Part shown: positions 44,514 through 53,303 of the stretch, one piece after another | Layout: each line of letters opens with the position of its first letter | Position numbering within the stretch: position 1 is the stretch's first letter | Assembly: GCA_964408945.1 (NCBI GenBank) | Contig: CAYPBJ010000015.1 | Location: 1-53,423, forward strand | Source of the DNA: VMCP01 sp964408945 | GTDB taxonomy: Bacteria > Bacteroidota > Bacteroidia > NS11-12g > UBA955 | Direction of reading: 5' to 3' | Length of the DNA: 53,423 nucleotides | Made by a program: the position numbers and the translations under genes | Notes under the pieces: generated by a model | The model's input: only the letters and a program-made list of their open reading frames with translations | Databases searched by the model: none | Told to the model about the DNA's origin: nothing

Positions 44514-44618
44514 ACCGGGTGCCGGGTGCCGGGTCTCAGGTAACGGGTGCTAGCCCCTAACCTCTATACTCTGACCAACGACCACCAACTACCGCCTACA
44601 GACTAAGGACCATCGACC
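44514..44618. repeat. heptamer array R7, downstream of the thioredoxin lipoprotein gene
   Basis: Fifteen units in phase ending at the first base of the thioredoxin stop region (44618-44620). Left units are G-rich on the + strand (ACCGGGT, GCCGGGT twice, AACGGGT), right units are of the opposite type (TCTGACC, ACAGACT, ATCGACC). Here the left neighbour is the 5' side of a gene, so the left G-rich half does not belong to any gene end, a weak point in the polarity rule. Confidence 0.88.
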
Positions 44619-45019
44619 TACTTAAATTGATTTACCAATCGTAACAACTCCTCCTTAGGCATAGCCCCCATTGCACGGTGAACCAATTGGCCGTTCTTGA
44701 AGAAGATTACTGTTGGATAGCCCTGAATATCGTATTGGTTCGCAATGTCAAATTGCGCCTCAGCATCCACCTGAAGAACATTAACAATGTCAGAATTCTC
44801 TGACTTGATTTCCTTAACGAAAGGATCCATCATTTTACATGGTCCACACCAAGTTGTATAAAAGTCTACCATAGTGAGTTTTTCCTCAGAAATGGTATTC
44901 ATAAAGCTCTCTTTGGTAATCACCTCGTTATCTGAAGAAGTGTTTTGACAGGAACTAATGAATAAAGACATCCCCAAGAACAAAACTGCTACCCAAGTAT
45001 TGCGAACGATAGTTTTCAT
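44618..45019 (-). CDS. thioredoxin-like lipoprotein
   Basis: 133 residues. Lipobox near SLFISSC at about residue 24, then a thioredoxin domain with WCGPC (about residues 57-61) and YPTVIFF containing the cis-proline. It probably reduces disulphides on the periplasmic side of the envelope. The -7 box TAACTTTG at 45024-45031 ends only 4 nt before the ATG. Compare with the single-cysteine relative at 86-703. Confidence 0.92.
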   Translation of the reverse strand: MKTIVRNTWVAVLFLGMSLFISSCQNTSSDNEVITKESFMNTISEEKLTMVDFYTTWCGPCKMMDPFVKEIKSENSDIVNVLQVDAEAQFDIANQYDIQGYPTVIFFKNGQLVHRAMGAMPKEELLRLVNQFK

Positions 45020-45023
45020 TGTG

Positions 45024-45056
45024 CAAAGTTACTTATTCCAAAATTAAATACCTTTG
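45024..45056. promoter_or_regulatory. divergent promoters of the thioredoxin and GT2 genes
   Basis: Minus strand TAACTTTG at 45024-45031 (4 nt from ATG 45019). Plus strand TACCTTTG at 45049-45056 (19 nt from ATG 45076). Both are exact matches to TAnnTTTG. This is why the GT2 gene is started at 45076 and not at the upstream GTG or TTG. Confidence 0.65.
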
Positions 45057-45075
45057 TTGTGTGTCGTCTAAACCC

Positions 45076-46014
45076 ATGCAATTGTCGGTTATTGTGCCCT
45101 TGTTTAATGAACAAGATAATATTGGGGCTCTTTTTCAAAGAATTCAAAACTCTGTGAATCCTCTGAATTTACACCACGAAATCATCTTCATCAATGATGG
45201 ATCCAAAGACAACACCCTACCACTTGTCATTCAATTGGCACAACAATTTCCCGAAGTTCACTACATAGATTTCTCAAGGAATTTTGGACATCAACTGGCT
45301 ATTTCAGCAGGAATAGAATACGCACGAGGAGAATATTTAGTCATCATGGACGGCGACGGACAAGACCCCCCAGAGTTCATTCCGGAACTGTATCAAAAAG
45401 CCAACGAAGGGTTTGAAGTAGTGTATGCCAAACGAAGAAAACGCGATGGCGAAAACTTCATGAAAAAACTCACCGCTAAGGCTTTCTATAGAATTCTAGC
45501 CAAAATCACCAACATCGAAATCCCCGTAGATACTGGCGACTTCAGAATCATCCATCGTAAAATTAGAGATATTTTGGTGCAAATGCCCGAGCAGCAAAAG
45601 TACATTAGAGGACAAATCGCTTGGATTGGATTCAATCAAACGTATCTTGAATACGACCGACAAGAACGTATGTCGGGGGAAACAAAATTCACCTACCGAA
45701 AAATGATGCGTTTTGCCCTCGATGGAATTAGTTCTTTCAGCACATGGCCCCTAAAAGTAGCCACAGTATCAGGATTCGCCGTGAGTTTTCTCGCATTCAT
45801 TCTCATTATTTACAGCCTATATCAAAAGTTCTTTGGTTACACCGAAAAAGGGTGGACATCCATGCATATTTCAATCCTGTTTTTAGGGGGAATTCAGCTC
45901 ATTGGAATCGGAATTTTAGGGGAATACTTGGGTCGAGTGAGTGAGAATGTGAAAAACCGACCCCATTACATTGTTCGAGAAACTAACATCCCCAAAAAGG
46001 AAACAAACTCATGA
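45076..46014 (+). CDS. GT2 polyisoprenyl-phosphate glycosyltransferase (GtrB/DPM-like)
   Basis: About 312 residues. SVIVPLFNEQDNI at the N-terminus, FINDGSKDNT and MDGDGQDPPE carry the GT2 nucleotide-sugar and metal sites, and two membrane helices lie at about 230-290. These enzymes load a sugar on polyprenyl phosphate at the cytoplasmic face. The next gene starts within its stop (ATGA, 46011-46014); it is the likely user of the lipid-linked sugar. Confidence 0.92.
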   Translation: MQLSVIVPLFNEQDNIGALFQRIQNSVNPLNLHHEIIFINDGSKDNTLPLVIQLAQQFPEVHYIDFSRNFGHQLAISAGIEYARGEYLVIMDGDGQDPPEFIPELYQKANEGFEVVYAKRRKRDGENFMKKLTAKAFYRILAKITNIEIPVDTGDFRIIHRKIRDILVQMPEQQKYIRGQIAWIGFNQTYLEYDRQERMSGETKFTYRKMMRFALDGISSFSTWPLKVATVSGFAVSFLAFILIIYSLYQKFFGYTEKGWTSMHISILFLGGIQLIGIGILGEYLGRVSENVKNRPHYIVRETNIPKKETNS

Positions 46015-47510
46015 AGTTGAACCGCGATAACCTTTGGTTTTTGGTAATATTTGCACTTTCAACCATCGTTTCTGGCACTCTCATTCAATCAAACTTCCCA
46101 CCTTATGGCATGCATCAAGGTGCCCAAGCAGACCGTGCATGCATTGCCTTGAATTATTTTCAAGAATCCATGAACTTTTTCCTCCCCAGAGTCATGGAAA
46201 ACAGAGCTGCAGATGGTATTTGCGGATTGGAATTCCCCATTCTGCCGTACATATCCGCTTGCTTATATAAAGTCTTCGGGTTTCACGATGTGATTTACCG
46301 CCTGCTCTTGCTAACACTTTGGTTTTTCGGACAAAAGGCCGCTTGGAAAATGAGCTCACTCATCATTCCGAAGCTCACTCACCGAGCTTTCTTTCACTTC
46401 CTGTGGACCAGTTCACCCCTTCTGTTTTTCTACTCGTTCAATTTCTTACCCGACATCGCCGCACTGTCATTCTCACTCATCGCATGGTATCACTTTTTTG
46501 AGTTCAAAAACGGAAAACTCATCAACCAAAACTTTCATCTTTTTTTACTGTTCTCCGCACTCTCCGGACTATTGAAAGTCACTTTCCTCATCAATTTTAT
46601 TGCCGCAATCATCATTCAATGGAAGCAATTAAACATACCTTCACGACTTAAACTCTTACTCCCTGTTTTGGCCGTCGGCACTTGGTATTTTTATTCCGCA
46701 CAGCTGACCAAAAGCACCTATAATCTGCACTTTTTACAGCAAATGAATCCGCCCAGTTCCATGGCTGAACTCATCGAAAACAGCAGATACGCCCTCAACA
46801 CTTGGATGGATCAAATTTACCCCCGCAATTTCTTGTTGGCCTTCGTGATAATTATGCTGATTTCTGCACAACAATTCAACCGTCAAAGCGATTTATTGAA
46901 GATTTCCGGACTTCTTTTCGGGGGATTTTTATCTGTATTTCTCCTGTTCAACCGTCAATTCCGATTCCACGACTATTACTTCATTCAAGCGTTTCCGTTT
47001 ATATTCTTTGGACTGTTATACTTGTACGAAACCCACCTGAAAAACAAAGTGATTTACACCGGCTTTATCAGCATTTTGGCATTGGTGGGATTATTCATCA
47101 CGCCCTTTTATCAATTCTCCCATGCAAAAAACATCGTCAGAAGAACCCTCACTCCCAAAGACTATTACAATCAATCTTTCTTCCAAGATTTTACATCCTT
47201 CGAAAAAACCAGAAAAGAATTAGACTCAATTGACCCAACTCGGAAGAAAGAGATCATCTTTGCATTTGACCCAACTCCCAACACGAGCCTCTATTTATTG
47301 CAAAGACAAGGCATTAGACTAGCGCCTGATTTTGATTCGGCCCTTTGCTCACAAATCATCCATGAGAAACTTAAAAAAGATCCATCAACACTTCAATATC
47401 TGATCATTCAAGATCTATACAGCCTTCCCAAAAATCACTTCATCAGACATTTCATCGCACCTCAAACCGATGAAAGCGGCCTAAAAATTTATACCCTTAA
47501 GAACCTTTAA
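46011..47510 (+). CDS. GT39-like membrane glycosyltransferase
   Basis: 499 residues, roughly ten or more hydrophobic segments with a periplasmic C-terminal region. The first loop has ADRACIALNYF, where GT39 enzymes have an acidic catalytic site. It most probably transfers the sugar from the polyprenyl phosphate made by the coupled GT2. Acceptor unknown. It overlaps the stop of the convergent DUF5723-like gene by 14 bp. Confidence 0.72.
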   Translation: MKLNRDNLWFLVIFALSTIVSGTLIQSNFPPYGMHQGAQADRACIALNYFQESMNFFLPRVMENRAADGICGLEFPILPYISACLYKVFGFHDVIYRLLLLTLWFFGQKAAWKMSSLIIPKLTHRAFFHFLWTSSPLLFFYSFNFLPDIAALSFSLIAWYHFFEFKNGKLINQNFHLFLLFSALSGLLKVTFLINFIAAIIIQWKQLNIPSRLKLLLPVLAVGTWYFYSAQLTKSTYNLHFLQQMNPPSSMAELIENSRYALNTWMDQIYPRNFLLAFVIIMLISAQQFNRQSDLLKISGLLFGGFLSVFLLFNRQFRFHDYYFIQAFPFIFFGLLYLYETHLKNKVIYTGFISILALVGLFITPFYQFSHAKNIVRRTLTPKDYYNQSFFQDFTSFEKTRKELDSIDPTRKKEIIFAFDPTPNTSLYLLQRQGIRLAPDFDSALCSQIIHEKLKKDPSTLQYLIIQDLYSLPKNHFIRHFIAPQTDESGLKIYTLKNL

Positions 47511-48810
47511 AAGGATACCTAAATCTCAGCATTAAACCGCCTCCATGCCATTTAGAAGGGGCAATAAATGATTCCATTCCGTATAGATGCAATTCTACAT
47601 ATGCTTTGTATTGAAGAGAAAAGTTAATATCCATAACATCAAAACCACCCAATGACACATAAGGCATAATTGCTACATCGTTTTTGGAAAACCATCGTGA
47701 ACCCACTTCAAGCCTTGGAACATAACCCAAGGCATGACGGTAACTTAAATTAATGAAATATCCATTCTGAGTCAAATGCTTCTTCATAATTCCTTTGCCT
47801 ATAGTAGACAACCCAACCACTACCTCAAAAGGACTTAAAATGGTACCGCGTTGATTGATTTCATTGAAATTCAACTTTGCTTCAACACTGTCTCTTTGTC
47901 TATCAATCCAATCACCAGCCCTCAAATCGCTGTAATTCAAATTGACAGCCTTTAAATTAACCGTATTCGTCCCTGTCCATTCAACGGGTTTCAATGAATT
48001 CTGATCAAATAACACTCCCCTCGAAACAGTTTTGACATTATGAATCGAAACGAACCCAAAATCTTGCAATGAAAAATTGGCACTCCACCTTTTCCCATTT
48101 GGGCGAACAAAATCAAAAGACTTAGAAAGCCCGAACTGCAATCCCCAACCCGTGCCACTCGGTTGATAGTTCGTGTTTTGACTTGAAATTTTCCCATCAA
48201 ACGAAATACTATCCCCTCTTAAATCCGAAAATAAACTTAAGTCTTGGGTTCGAATGTGAGAATAATTAACCACCTGTGAAAGTGATACGTTCCAAGCCAT
48301 TTGCTTCTTCCAAGACCAAAATTTAACTTTCAACTTACGTTGCGATAAACTCCAAATTTCATTGTTTCCAACTTTCATCTCTTGACCCAAAAAGGGAGTA
48401 TTACCCCGCATCATCAGACCGAAGGCATCTTTAGTGAATTTCGCACCACTTACTGATTCAGAGCTGTAATAAACACTTACCTTTTGCTTATTTACAGTGG
48501 CATACTTTTGCAAACCCACAAACGGAACCAACTGAATCGACATTCTCTGAAACGCTCCCAATCGATTATTGTCGTTCAACCCTTCGTGATAGGCAGCCAT
48601 TTTGTCTGGATTAACATATCCTCCAACCGCAAACCGACTAGCAAACCCTAACGGAACTGCATTTGAACCAGTTTCGACCTTGTACTCAAAAACAGGCATA
48701 TAATGCTCTACAACCACATTGCCTGATTGAGGTGTTAAATCCTGAGCTGTTAGGTTACTTGATAAAATAAAACCCAAAAGCCCAAACCCAATTTTAATTC
48801 TGAATCTCAT
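47497..48810 (-). CDS. DUF5723-like outer-membrane protein
   Basis: About 437 residues, signal peptide ending near LTAQD, repeated amphipathic beta strands and a C-terminus with MLRFRYPFKGS. Bacteroidota proteins of the DUF5723 type look similar; assignment is uncertain. It starts inside the end of the lipoprotein gene (17-bp overlap), so both are translated from one operon and may form a complex. ATG 48810 is used rather than TTG 48816. Confidence 0.6.
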   Translation of the reverse strand: MRFRIKIGFGLLGFILSSNLTAQDLTPQSGNVVVEHYMPVFEYKVETGSNAVPLGFASRFAVGGYVNPDKMAAYHEGLNDNNRLGAFQRMSIQLVPFVGLQKYATVNKQKVSVYYSSESVSGAKFTKDAFGLMMRGNTPFLGQEMKVGNNEIWSLSQRKLKVKFWSWKKQMAWNVSLSQVVNYSHIRTQDLSLFSDLRGDSISFDGKISSQNTNYQPSGTGWGLQFGLSKSFDFVRPNGKRWSANFSLQDFGFVSIHNVKTVSRGVLFDQNSLKPVEWTGTNTVNLKAVNLNYSDLRAGDWIDRQRDSVEAKLNFNEINQRGTILSPFEVVVGLSTIGKGIMKKHLTQNGYFINLSYRHALGYVPRLEVGSRWFSKNDVAIMPYVSLGGFDVMDINFSLQYKAYVELHLYGMESFIAPSKWHGGGLMLRFRYPFKGS

Positions 48811-50794
48811 ACTCAAATCTCATTCTTGAATGAATTTTCAATCGGCTTGTATTGTATATCTTTTGTAAACCAGGTGCTGTTGCCGCTTTGGCAACAATAT
48901 GAAAATATTGGGTCCTCCTTAAGGCATCCATTTGATCTCTTGGCAATTTGATTACAAAGTCTGTTGGAGAATTAGCTGCAATTCTTCCACCGGGTTCAAG
49001 ATTTAATGCTCCTATGATTTTCCGATTTGCATCCATCAATTCTATTTTCAAATCCAAATCAATGGGAAAACCATTGTCCATATCCATAAAAAGAGTGGCG
49101 CTTTTCAGTCTCTGTAAGTTCGCTAAATTGGCAAAATTAACACCCTGAGTGTCTCTAAATACCAATCCCCCAAACTCAAAAGATATAGGCACATCCAGTC
49201 TCATGATTACATCCAATCTCGATTCATCAAAAACAAAATCCGTGTAATTATTTACATTCCCATTGGGCGAAACCTCAGTTTCTAAATCATATTCCAATAA
49301 TTGAGGAAGATTCTCTAAAAACAGTTTAATGTTTGAATTATTCACATCCAACTGAACCTTAGTTTCGGTAAATTCACCTCTGATGAATTTCGGCTTTGCC
49401 ACGTATAAATCGTTATTTAGCGGATTTGCGCTGAGTCCAATTTCATTGCCTGAGAATTGATTGATACCAGTTAATTGATGCAATCTAAATCTCCCGTCAG
49501 CACCAATACTGTTCTTCAAAACAAACCCCAATTTAATATCTTTAAACTTCACATCACCGCTCAATCCTTTGAATAAATTAAAACTTGTAGTGTCAACCCC
49601 GGTGCGTGACAATTGATTTCCCAAATACCCTATGGCATACTCGGGTTTGAGTCCCTCCAATCGATATTCCAATACAATGCTGTCTTGAAGTCCAACAGCC
49701 AATTTTCTGCCCGATGAATCCAGTGTAACTCTAAGAATTTGATGGAAAGTATTGACTGTATCTTTAACATCTGGATCCTTGCCTCGAAAATCAAGTAAAT
49801 AACCCTTCATTTCATAGATCTTCTCTGTTGTGGCAACTCCTTTTCCACCAGGACCCGGCAAACTCAATTCTTGATAAAATGATTTACCATCTTTGGTGGC
49901 ACCCGGCAAAGCCAGCACCATACTCATATCTTCTTGAATGGTAGAAATCACTTTGATTCTCAATCTACCTGACTCTACTTTAAAATACTTGATATCTGCA
50001 CCTCCCATGTATAAAATGAGTCCCTCGTCTTGATTGATTACATCTTGAGTTGGAAATGCTGCTACAGCATATACCGGACGCAAATTACGCACCCCGAGGA
50101 TCACTTTGATTCCCTTGTCTGATTCAATAAGCACCGGACCATTGCTAGCTTTGGTAACAAGTTTACGAATGACTCCCACTAGGTTCTTGGTAACTGTTTT
50201 ACCGCCAAGATCAATGGTTTGTTTTGATACTCCCCCTGAAGCGGGTATGTTCTTAAAAGAATCTGTCGCAACTACGGTGTTGTCATCTTTATTTCTCAAT
50301 TCAAAAACAATCAACGATATCTCAACTGGTAAATCGTTCTGAATACTGATATCTAAAAAACCAGTATCTAAAGTAGCCGTTTCAAAAAACGCGCTCGCGT
50401 CAATGTCTGTAGGATCTAAATCTGTTTGATCTTGAGCCGGAATGACCGTTTGTTGACCATTCAACAACTTAAAAATAGGGTTAATATCACCCAAGGTAAT
50501 TTCATTTTGAATTTGTTGATCATTCAACTTTAGTTTTCGCAAATTGAACGATTCATCAATTCCAGTATCTGAAACTTGAACATCATTTACCTTATAGGAA
50601 TAAACCAAATTTTCGTAAGACAAAGTGTATGAGCTATCTCCAGAAACATTATTCATGTATCTAGGGTCAATATCGTCCAACTTAAACTCTGTTCTAAAAA
50701 GTGGAATGGTGTTGTCTACATCCCAGGAAAAAGCCTCTCTCTGGCAAGAAGAAAACACCGTTAACCCAATAACCAGGAGTAACCGGAATTTCAT
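48794..50794 (-). CDS. large lipoprotein, unknown function
   Basis: 666 residues. Lipobox FSSCQ near residue 17, then beta-rich sequence without a domain I can name. It contains repeated motifs of the form FKDIKLGF and VKFKD, and 'LPGPGGKG'. Overlaps the DUF5723-like gene and lies 18 nt after the small membrane protein, in a three-gene envelope operon. Confidence 0.65.
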   Translation of the reverse strand: MKFRLLLVIGLTVFSSCQREAFSWDVDNTIPLFRTEFKLDDIDPRYMNNVSGDSSYTLSYENLVYSYKVNDVQVSDTGIDESFNLRKLKLNDQQIQNEITLGDINPIFKLLNGQQTVIPAQDQTDLDPTDIDASAFFETATLDTGFLDISIQNDLPVEISLIVFELRNKDDNTVVATDSFKNIPASGGVSKQTIDLGGKTVTKNLVGVIRKLVTKASNGPVLIESDKGIKVILGVRNLRPVYAVAAFPTQDVINQDEGLILYMGGADIKYFKVESGRLRIKVISTIQEDMSMVLALPGATKDGKSFYQELSLPGPGGKGVATTEKIYEMKGYLLDFRGKDPDVKDTVNTFHQILRVTLDSSGRKLAVGLQDSIVLEYRLEGLKPEYAIGYLGNQLSRTGVDTTSFNLFKGLSGDVKFKDIKLGFVLKNSIGADGRFRLHQLTGINQFSGNEIGLSANPLNNDLYVAKPKFIRGEFTETKVQLDVNNSNIKLFLENLPQLLEYDLETEVSPNGNVNNYTDFVFDESRLDVIMRLDVPISFEFGGLVFRDTQGVNFANLANLQRLKSATLFMDMDNGFPIDLDLKIELMDANRKIIGALNLEPGGRIAANSPTDFVIKLPRDQMDALRRTQYFHIVAKAATAPGLQKIYNTSRLKIHSRMRFEYEIQN

Positions 50795-50812
50795 CCTTGC
50801 AATTTAATCAAA

Positions 50813-51244
50813 TTATGATAATCCGTAGTACTTCGAACCAAAAATGACAATGGACCAAATCAACAAGGCAACCAACTGAAAAATCAAGACCTTCAATCGA
50901 TTAGATTCAATCCCAATCGATAAAAAACAACCTACGGGAATGCTTATTATTAACGGTGACAACAACGCTATGGCAACCAAACCTCCTTTATTTCTCAAAT
51001 TAACCAAGAACCTATTTTTCTTGGAAAACCTTTTCACCTCTTTTTTGGGCGGAAACTTTTTCTTCATCCATACCTTAATGAATGACCCTCCGTACACGAA
51101 TGTAAATATTCCAAAAGCCCCCCCAGCAAAGCTAATCAAGAATCCTTCCCACGCCGGAAGACTTGCCACAGCAAGCCCACTGCCAACCAGAAACTTGACC
51201 GAACTTAAAAAAAATACGCTCAGGAACAGAAGAATATTTGACAT
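50813..51244 (-). CDS. small membrane protein, unknown function
   Basis: 143 residues from ATG 51244, with four hydrophobic segments (about 4-20, 33-50, 91-109, 117-137) and a Lys-rich middle segment (KKKFPPKKEVKRFSKKNR). Not recognised. The longer reading from 51295 is rejected because the -7 box TATCTTTG (51250-51257) is 5 nt upstream of this ATG. First gene of the operon 51244-47497. Confidence 0.7.
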   Translation of the reverse strand: MSNILLFLSVFFLSSVKFLVGSGLAVASLPAWEGFLISFAGGAFGIFTFVYGGSFIKVWMKKKFPPKKEVKRFSKKNRFLVNLRNKGGLVAIALLSPLIISIPVGCFLSIGIESNRLKVLIFQLVALLIWSIVIFGSKYYGLS

Positions 51245-51249
51245 TTTCC

Positions 51250-51269
51250 CAAAGATATGCGCAAATTTG
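51250..51269. promoter_or_regulatory. divergent promoters of the membrane-protein operon and the porin
   Basis: Minus strand: TATCTTTG at 51250-51257, 5 nt from ATG 51244. Plus strand: CAAATTTG at 51262-51269 (one mismatch), inside the 10-bp palindrome GCAAATTTGC (51261-51270). The two -7 boxes are only 4 bp apart. Confidence 0.5.
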
Positions 51270-51276
51270 CATCGCG

Positions 51277-53301
51277 TTGCGTATTCATTCGACAAGAATC
51301 CTGATCTTTCTGTTGTTCTTCCTTTCGGGGGATGTTTTGCTGTCGCAATTTCCCACCCTGCGTCCCGATCTTATGTCACCCAACGGACCTATGCCCTCCC
51401 GAACCGATGACACTGCCTCAAGATCACGCGACTCCCTAAAATCCAACAAACCCCTCAAACCAAGATTCCATCCTTGGAATATAACCGCCCAAAACGCTTG
51501 GCATAAAACAGATACCTTAACCCCATCAGATACTACTTTCCAACCCATTCAGTTATACACTCACTGGCTAAGAAATATAAGGCCTTGGGCCTATAACGGC
51601 GTCAGTGGTTCACCTGAAACTCCGCTCTTTATTGACGCTTTCGCTCTATCTCAATCGCCCGGAATCCGAATTGGAGCTAACCCCTATTTAAATCAAACCA
51701 AATCACCTTTAAATTTTAGTTTTCACAAAGTAGGTCAACCATATACAGAGTTTCTATATACTCAAGGTGATGGGCGATACAACGGACTCGAGGTACTCCA
51801 TACTCAGAATTTTTCCCCCACCTGGAACGTAACACTTGATTATCGCTCTCAACTCATCAACCAAGATCTACATGTGGGTGCAAGACAGCAAACCATGCAC
51901 AGAAACATTGCTTTGGGCAGTAACTTTCAAAGCCAAAATAAACGTTTCGATCAACAAACCATCTTCTCATGGAACAGAACCCGTCGAGAAGAAAACGGGG
52001 GCCTAAAAGCTGACTCTCAATTTTATGGACCTTCTGGTTTTCAGGGCTCTCAATGGGAAATTCGAACGTTCGGCGCCTATACTCCCTGGCTCAATCAAGC
52101 CAACTCCTTTTGGGCAAACTCAAACCACCGCTCAATCAGTAGATATCACGTCAAAAATGATTCCTTTAAGCATTTAGCCTTTATCCACCAATTTGACTAC
52201 CAAAACACCCGATTCCATTATACCGACAAGTCGGTCGATACCACATTTTACCAAGCAATACCCATTATTCACAACACCAAAAACATTTACGATAGCACCG
52301 TTTGGAAACTCATCGAAAATCGAATAGGTCTCGAATTTCGCGATCAATTTCAAACATTGGGCTTCTCTTTCCTTGCCCAAAATGCCATTGTCAGGTATCA
52401 ATCACTCACTGAAATACCTTCAAATTTACAAAAGCAAAATTTCCAATCGCAAGGATTAGAATTGACCTATAAAATTCAAGCAAATAGACTTTCTTCGCTA
52501 TCAAAATACACCCTTTTATTTAACGGATTTGGAAAGGGTTATCTACTCACTTCGAATTTGAATTATTCCCTATCAGATTCATCAAAAATATCATTCCAAT
52601 TATTTGCCTCTGATCAGCCCATATCCCTCTTTCAATACCAATATTTGGGAAATTTTGTTCGCTACAAAATCAATCATCCCTTCAATGAACAGCAATGGTC
52701 TGTTCAAACGGCATACACCCAAAAAATCAAAAAATTCAAAATTTTAGCGAGCGCTCAATTTGGATCTAAAAACCACTTTGTAAATATAGACTTACGCCCC
52801 ACAAACATCCCTTCTATCTTCTACCAGCAAATAAACCTCCAAACCCAATATCAAAGCAAACATTGGTTCACCTATGTTAATGCATTTTGGCAGAATTACA
52901 CTGATTCAGGCTCATCAGCATTCGGTTTAACAAATCTAGGCTTCCCAAAATGGAACCTTAGCGCTGGGATTGCATTCCAACAACACCTTTTCAAAAAAGC
53001 TCTTTTCTTGAGATATGGCTTTGACATCAGATACATATCTTCTTACAACGCACTCTATTACCGCCCCGATGCTCTCCAATTCTATTTCAACTCCCAAAAC
53101 CTAACCAAAATTGGCAACTACGCCACCGCCGACATATACATCAGCGGACGAGTTCAAACCGTTGATTTCTTCCTTAAAATGGAACACCTCAACGAATGGC
53201 TCATATCTCCTTGGCTCAACCCCCATTACGAATGGGTCAAAAACTACCCCATCGAACCCAGCCGCTTCCGAATGGGCATCAGCTGGAAATTCTGGAATTA
53301 A
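51277..53301 (+). CDS. Porin_10-like putative outer-membrane porin
   Basis: About 674 residues. Signal peptide (RILIFLLFFLSGDVLLSQ), then LYTHWLRNIRPWAYNGVSG and a long beta-rich region typical of PF14121 putative porins of Bacteroidota; the C-terminus is MGISWKFWN. The start is uncertain: no ATG exists before the signal peptide; TTG 51277 lies 7 nt after the -7 box and is preferred over TTG 51238, which is upstream of it. Heptamer array R8 begins 2 nt after the stop. Confidence 0.72.
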   Translation: MRIHSTRILIFLLFFLSGDVLLSQFPTLRPDLMSPNGPMPSRTDDTASRSRDSLKSNKPLKPRFHPWNITAQNAWHKTDTLTPSDTTFQPIQLYTHWLRNIRPWAYNGVSGSPETPLFIDAFALSQSPGIRIGANPYLNQTKSPLNFSFHKVGQPYTEFLYTQGDGRYNGLEVLHTQNFSPTWNVTLDYRSQLINQDLHVGARQQTMHRNIALGSNFQSQNKRFDQQTIFSWNRTRREENGGLKADSQFYGPSGFQGSQWEIRTFGAYTPWLNQANSFWANSNHRSISRYHVKNDSFKHLAFIHQFDYQNTRFHYTDKSVDTTFYQAIPIIHNTKNIYDSTVWKLIENRIGLEFRDQFQTLGFSFLAQNAIVRYQSLTEIPSNLQKQNFQSQGLELTYKIQANRLSSLSKYTLLFNGFGKGYLLTSNLNYSLSDSSKISFQLFASDQPISLFQYQYLGNFVRYKINHPFNEQQWSVQTAYTQKIKKFKILASAQFGSKNHFVNIDLRPTNIPSIFYQQINLQTQYQSKHWFTYVNAFWQNYTDSGSSAFGLTNLGFPKWNLSAGIAFQQHLFKKALFLRYGFDIRYISSYNALYYRPDALQFYFNSQNLTKIGNYATADIYISGRVQTVDFFLKMEHLNEWLISPWLNPHYEWVKNYPIEPSRFRMGISWKFWN

Positions 53302-53303
53302 AT

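Larger units (their letters stand above)
3342..51332 (+). repeat. polar octamer TCGGGGGA, nine dispersed copies on the + strand
   Basis: Copies at 3342-3349, 8188-8195, 18055-18062, 22319-22326, 27057-27064, 43577-43584, 45673-45680, 46918-46925 and 51325-51332. I found no copy of the reverse complement on the + strand. Three copies lie inside minus-strand genes, five inside plus-strand genes and one between genes, so the orientation does not come from coding direction. No copy is in a heptamer array. Confidence 0.7.
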
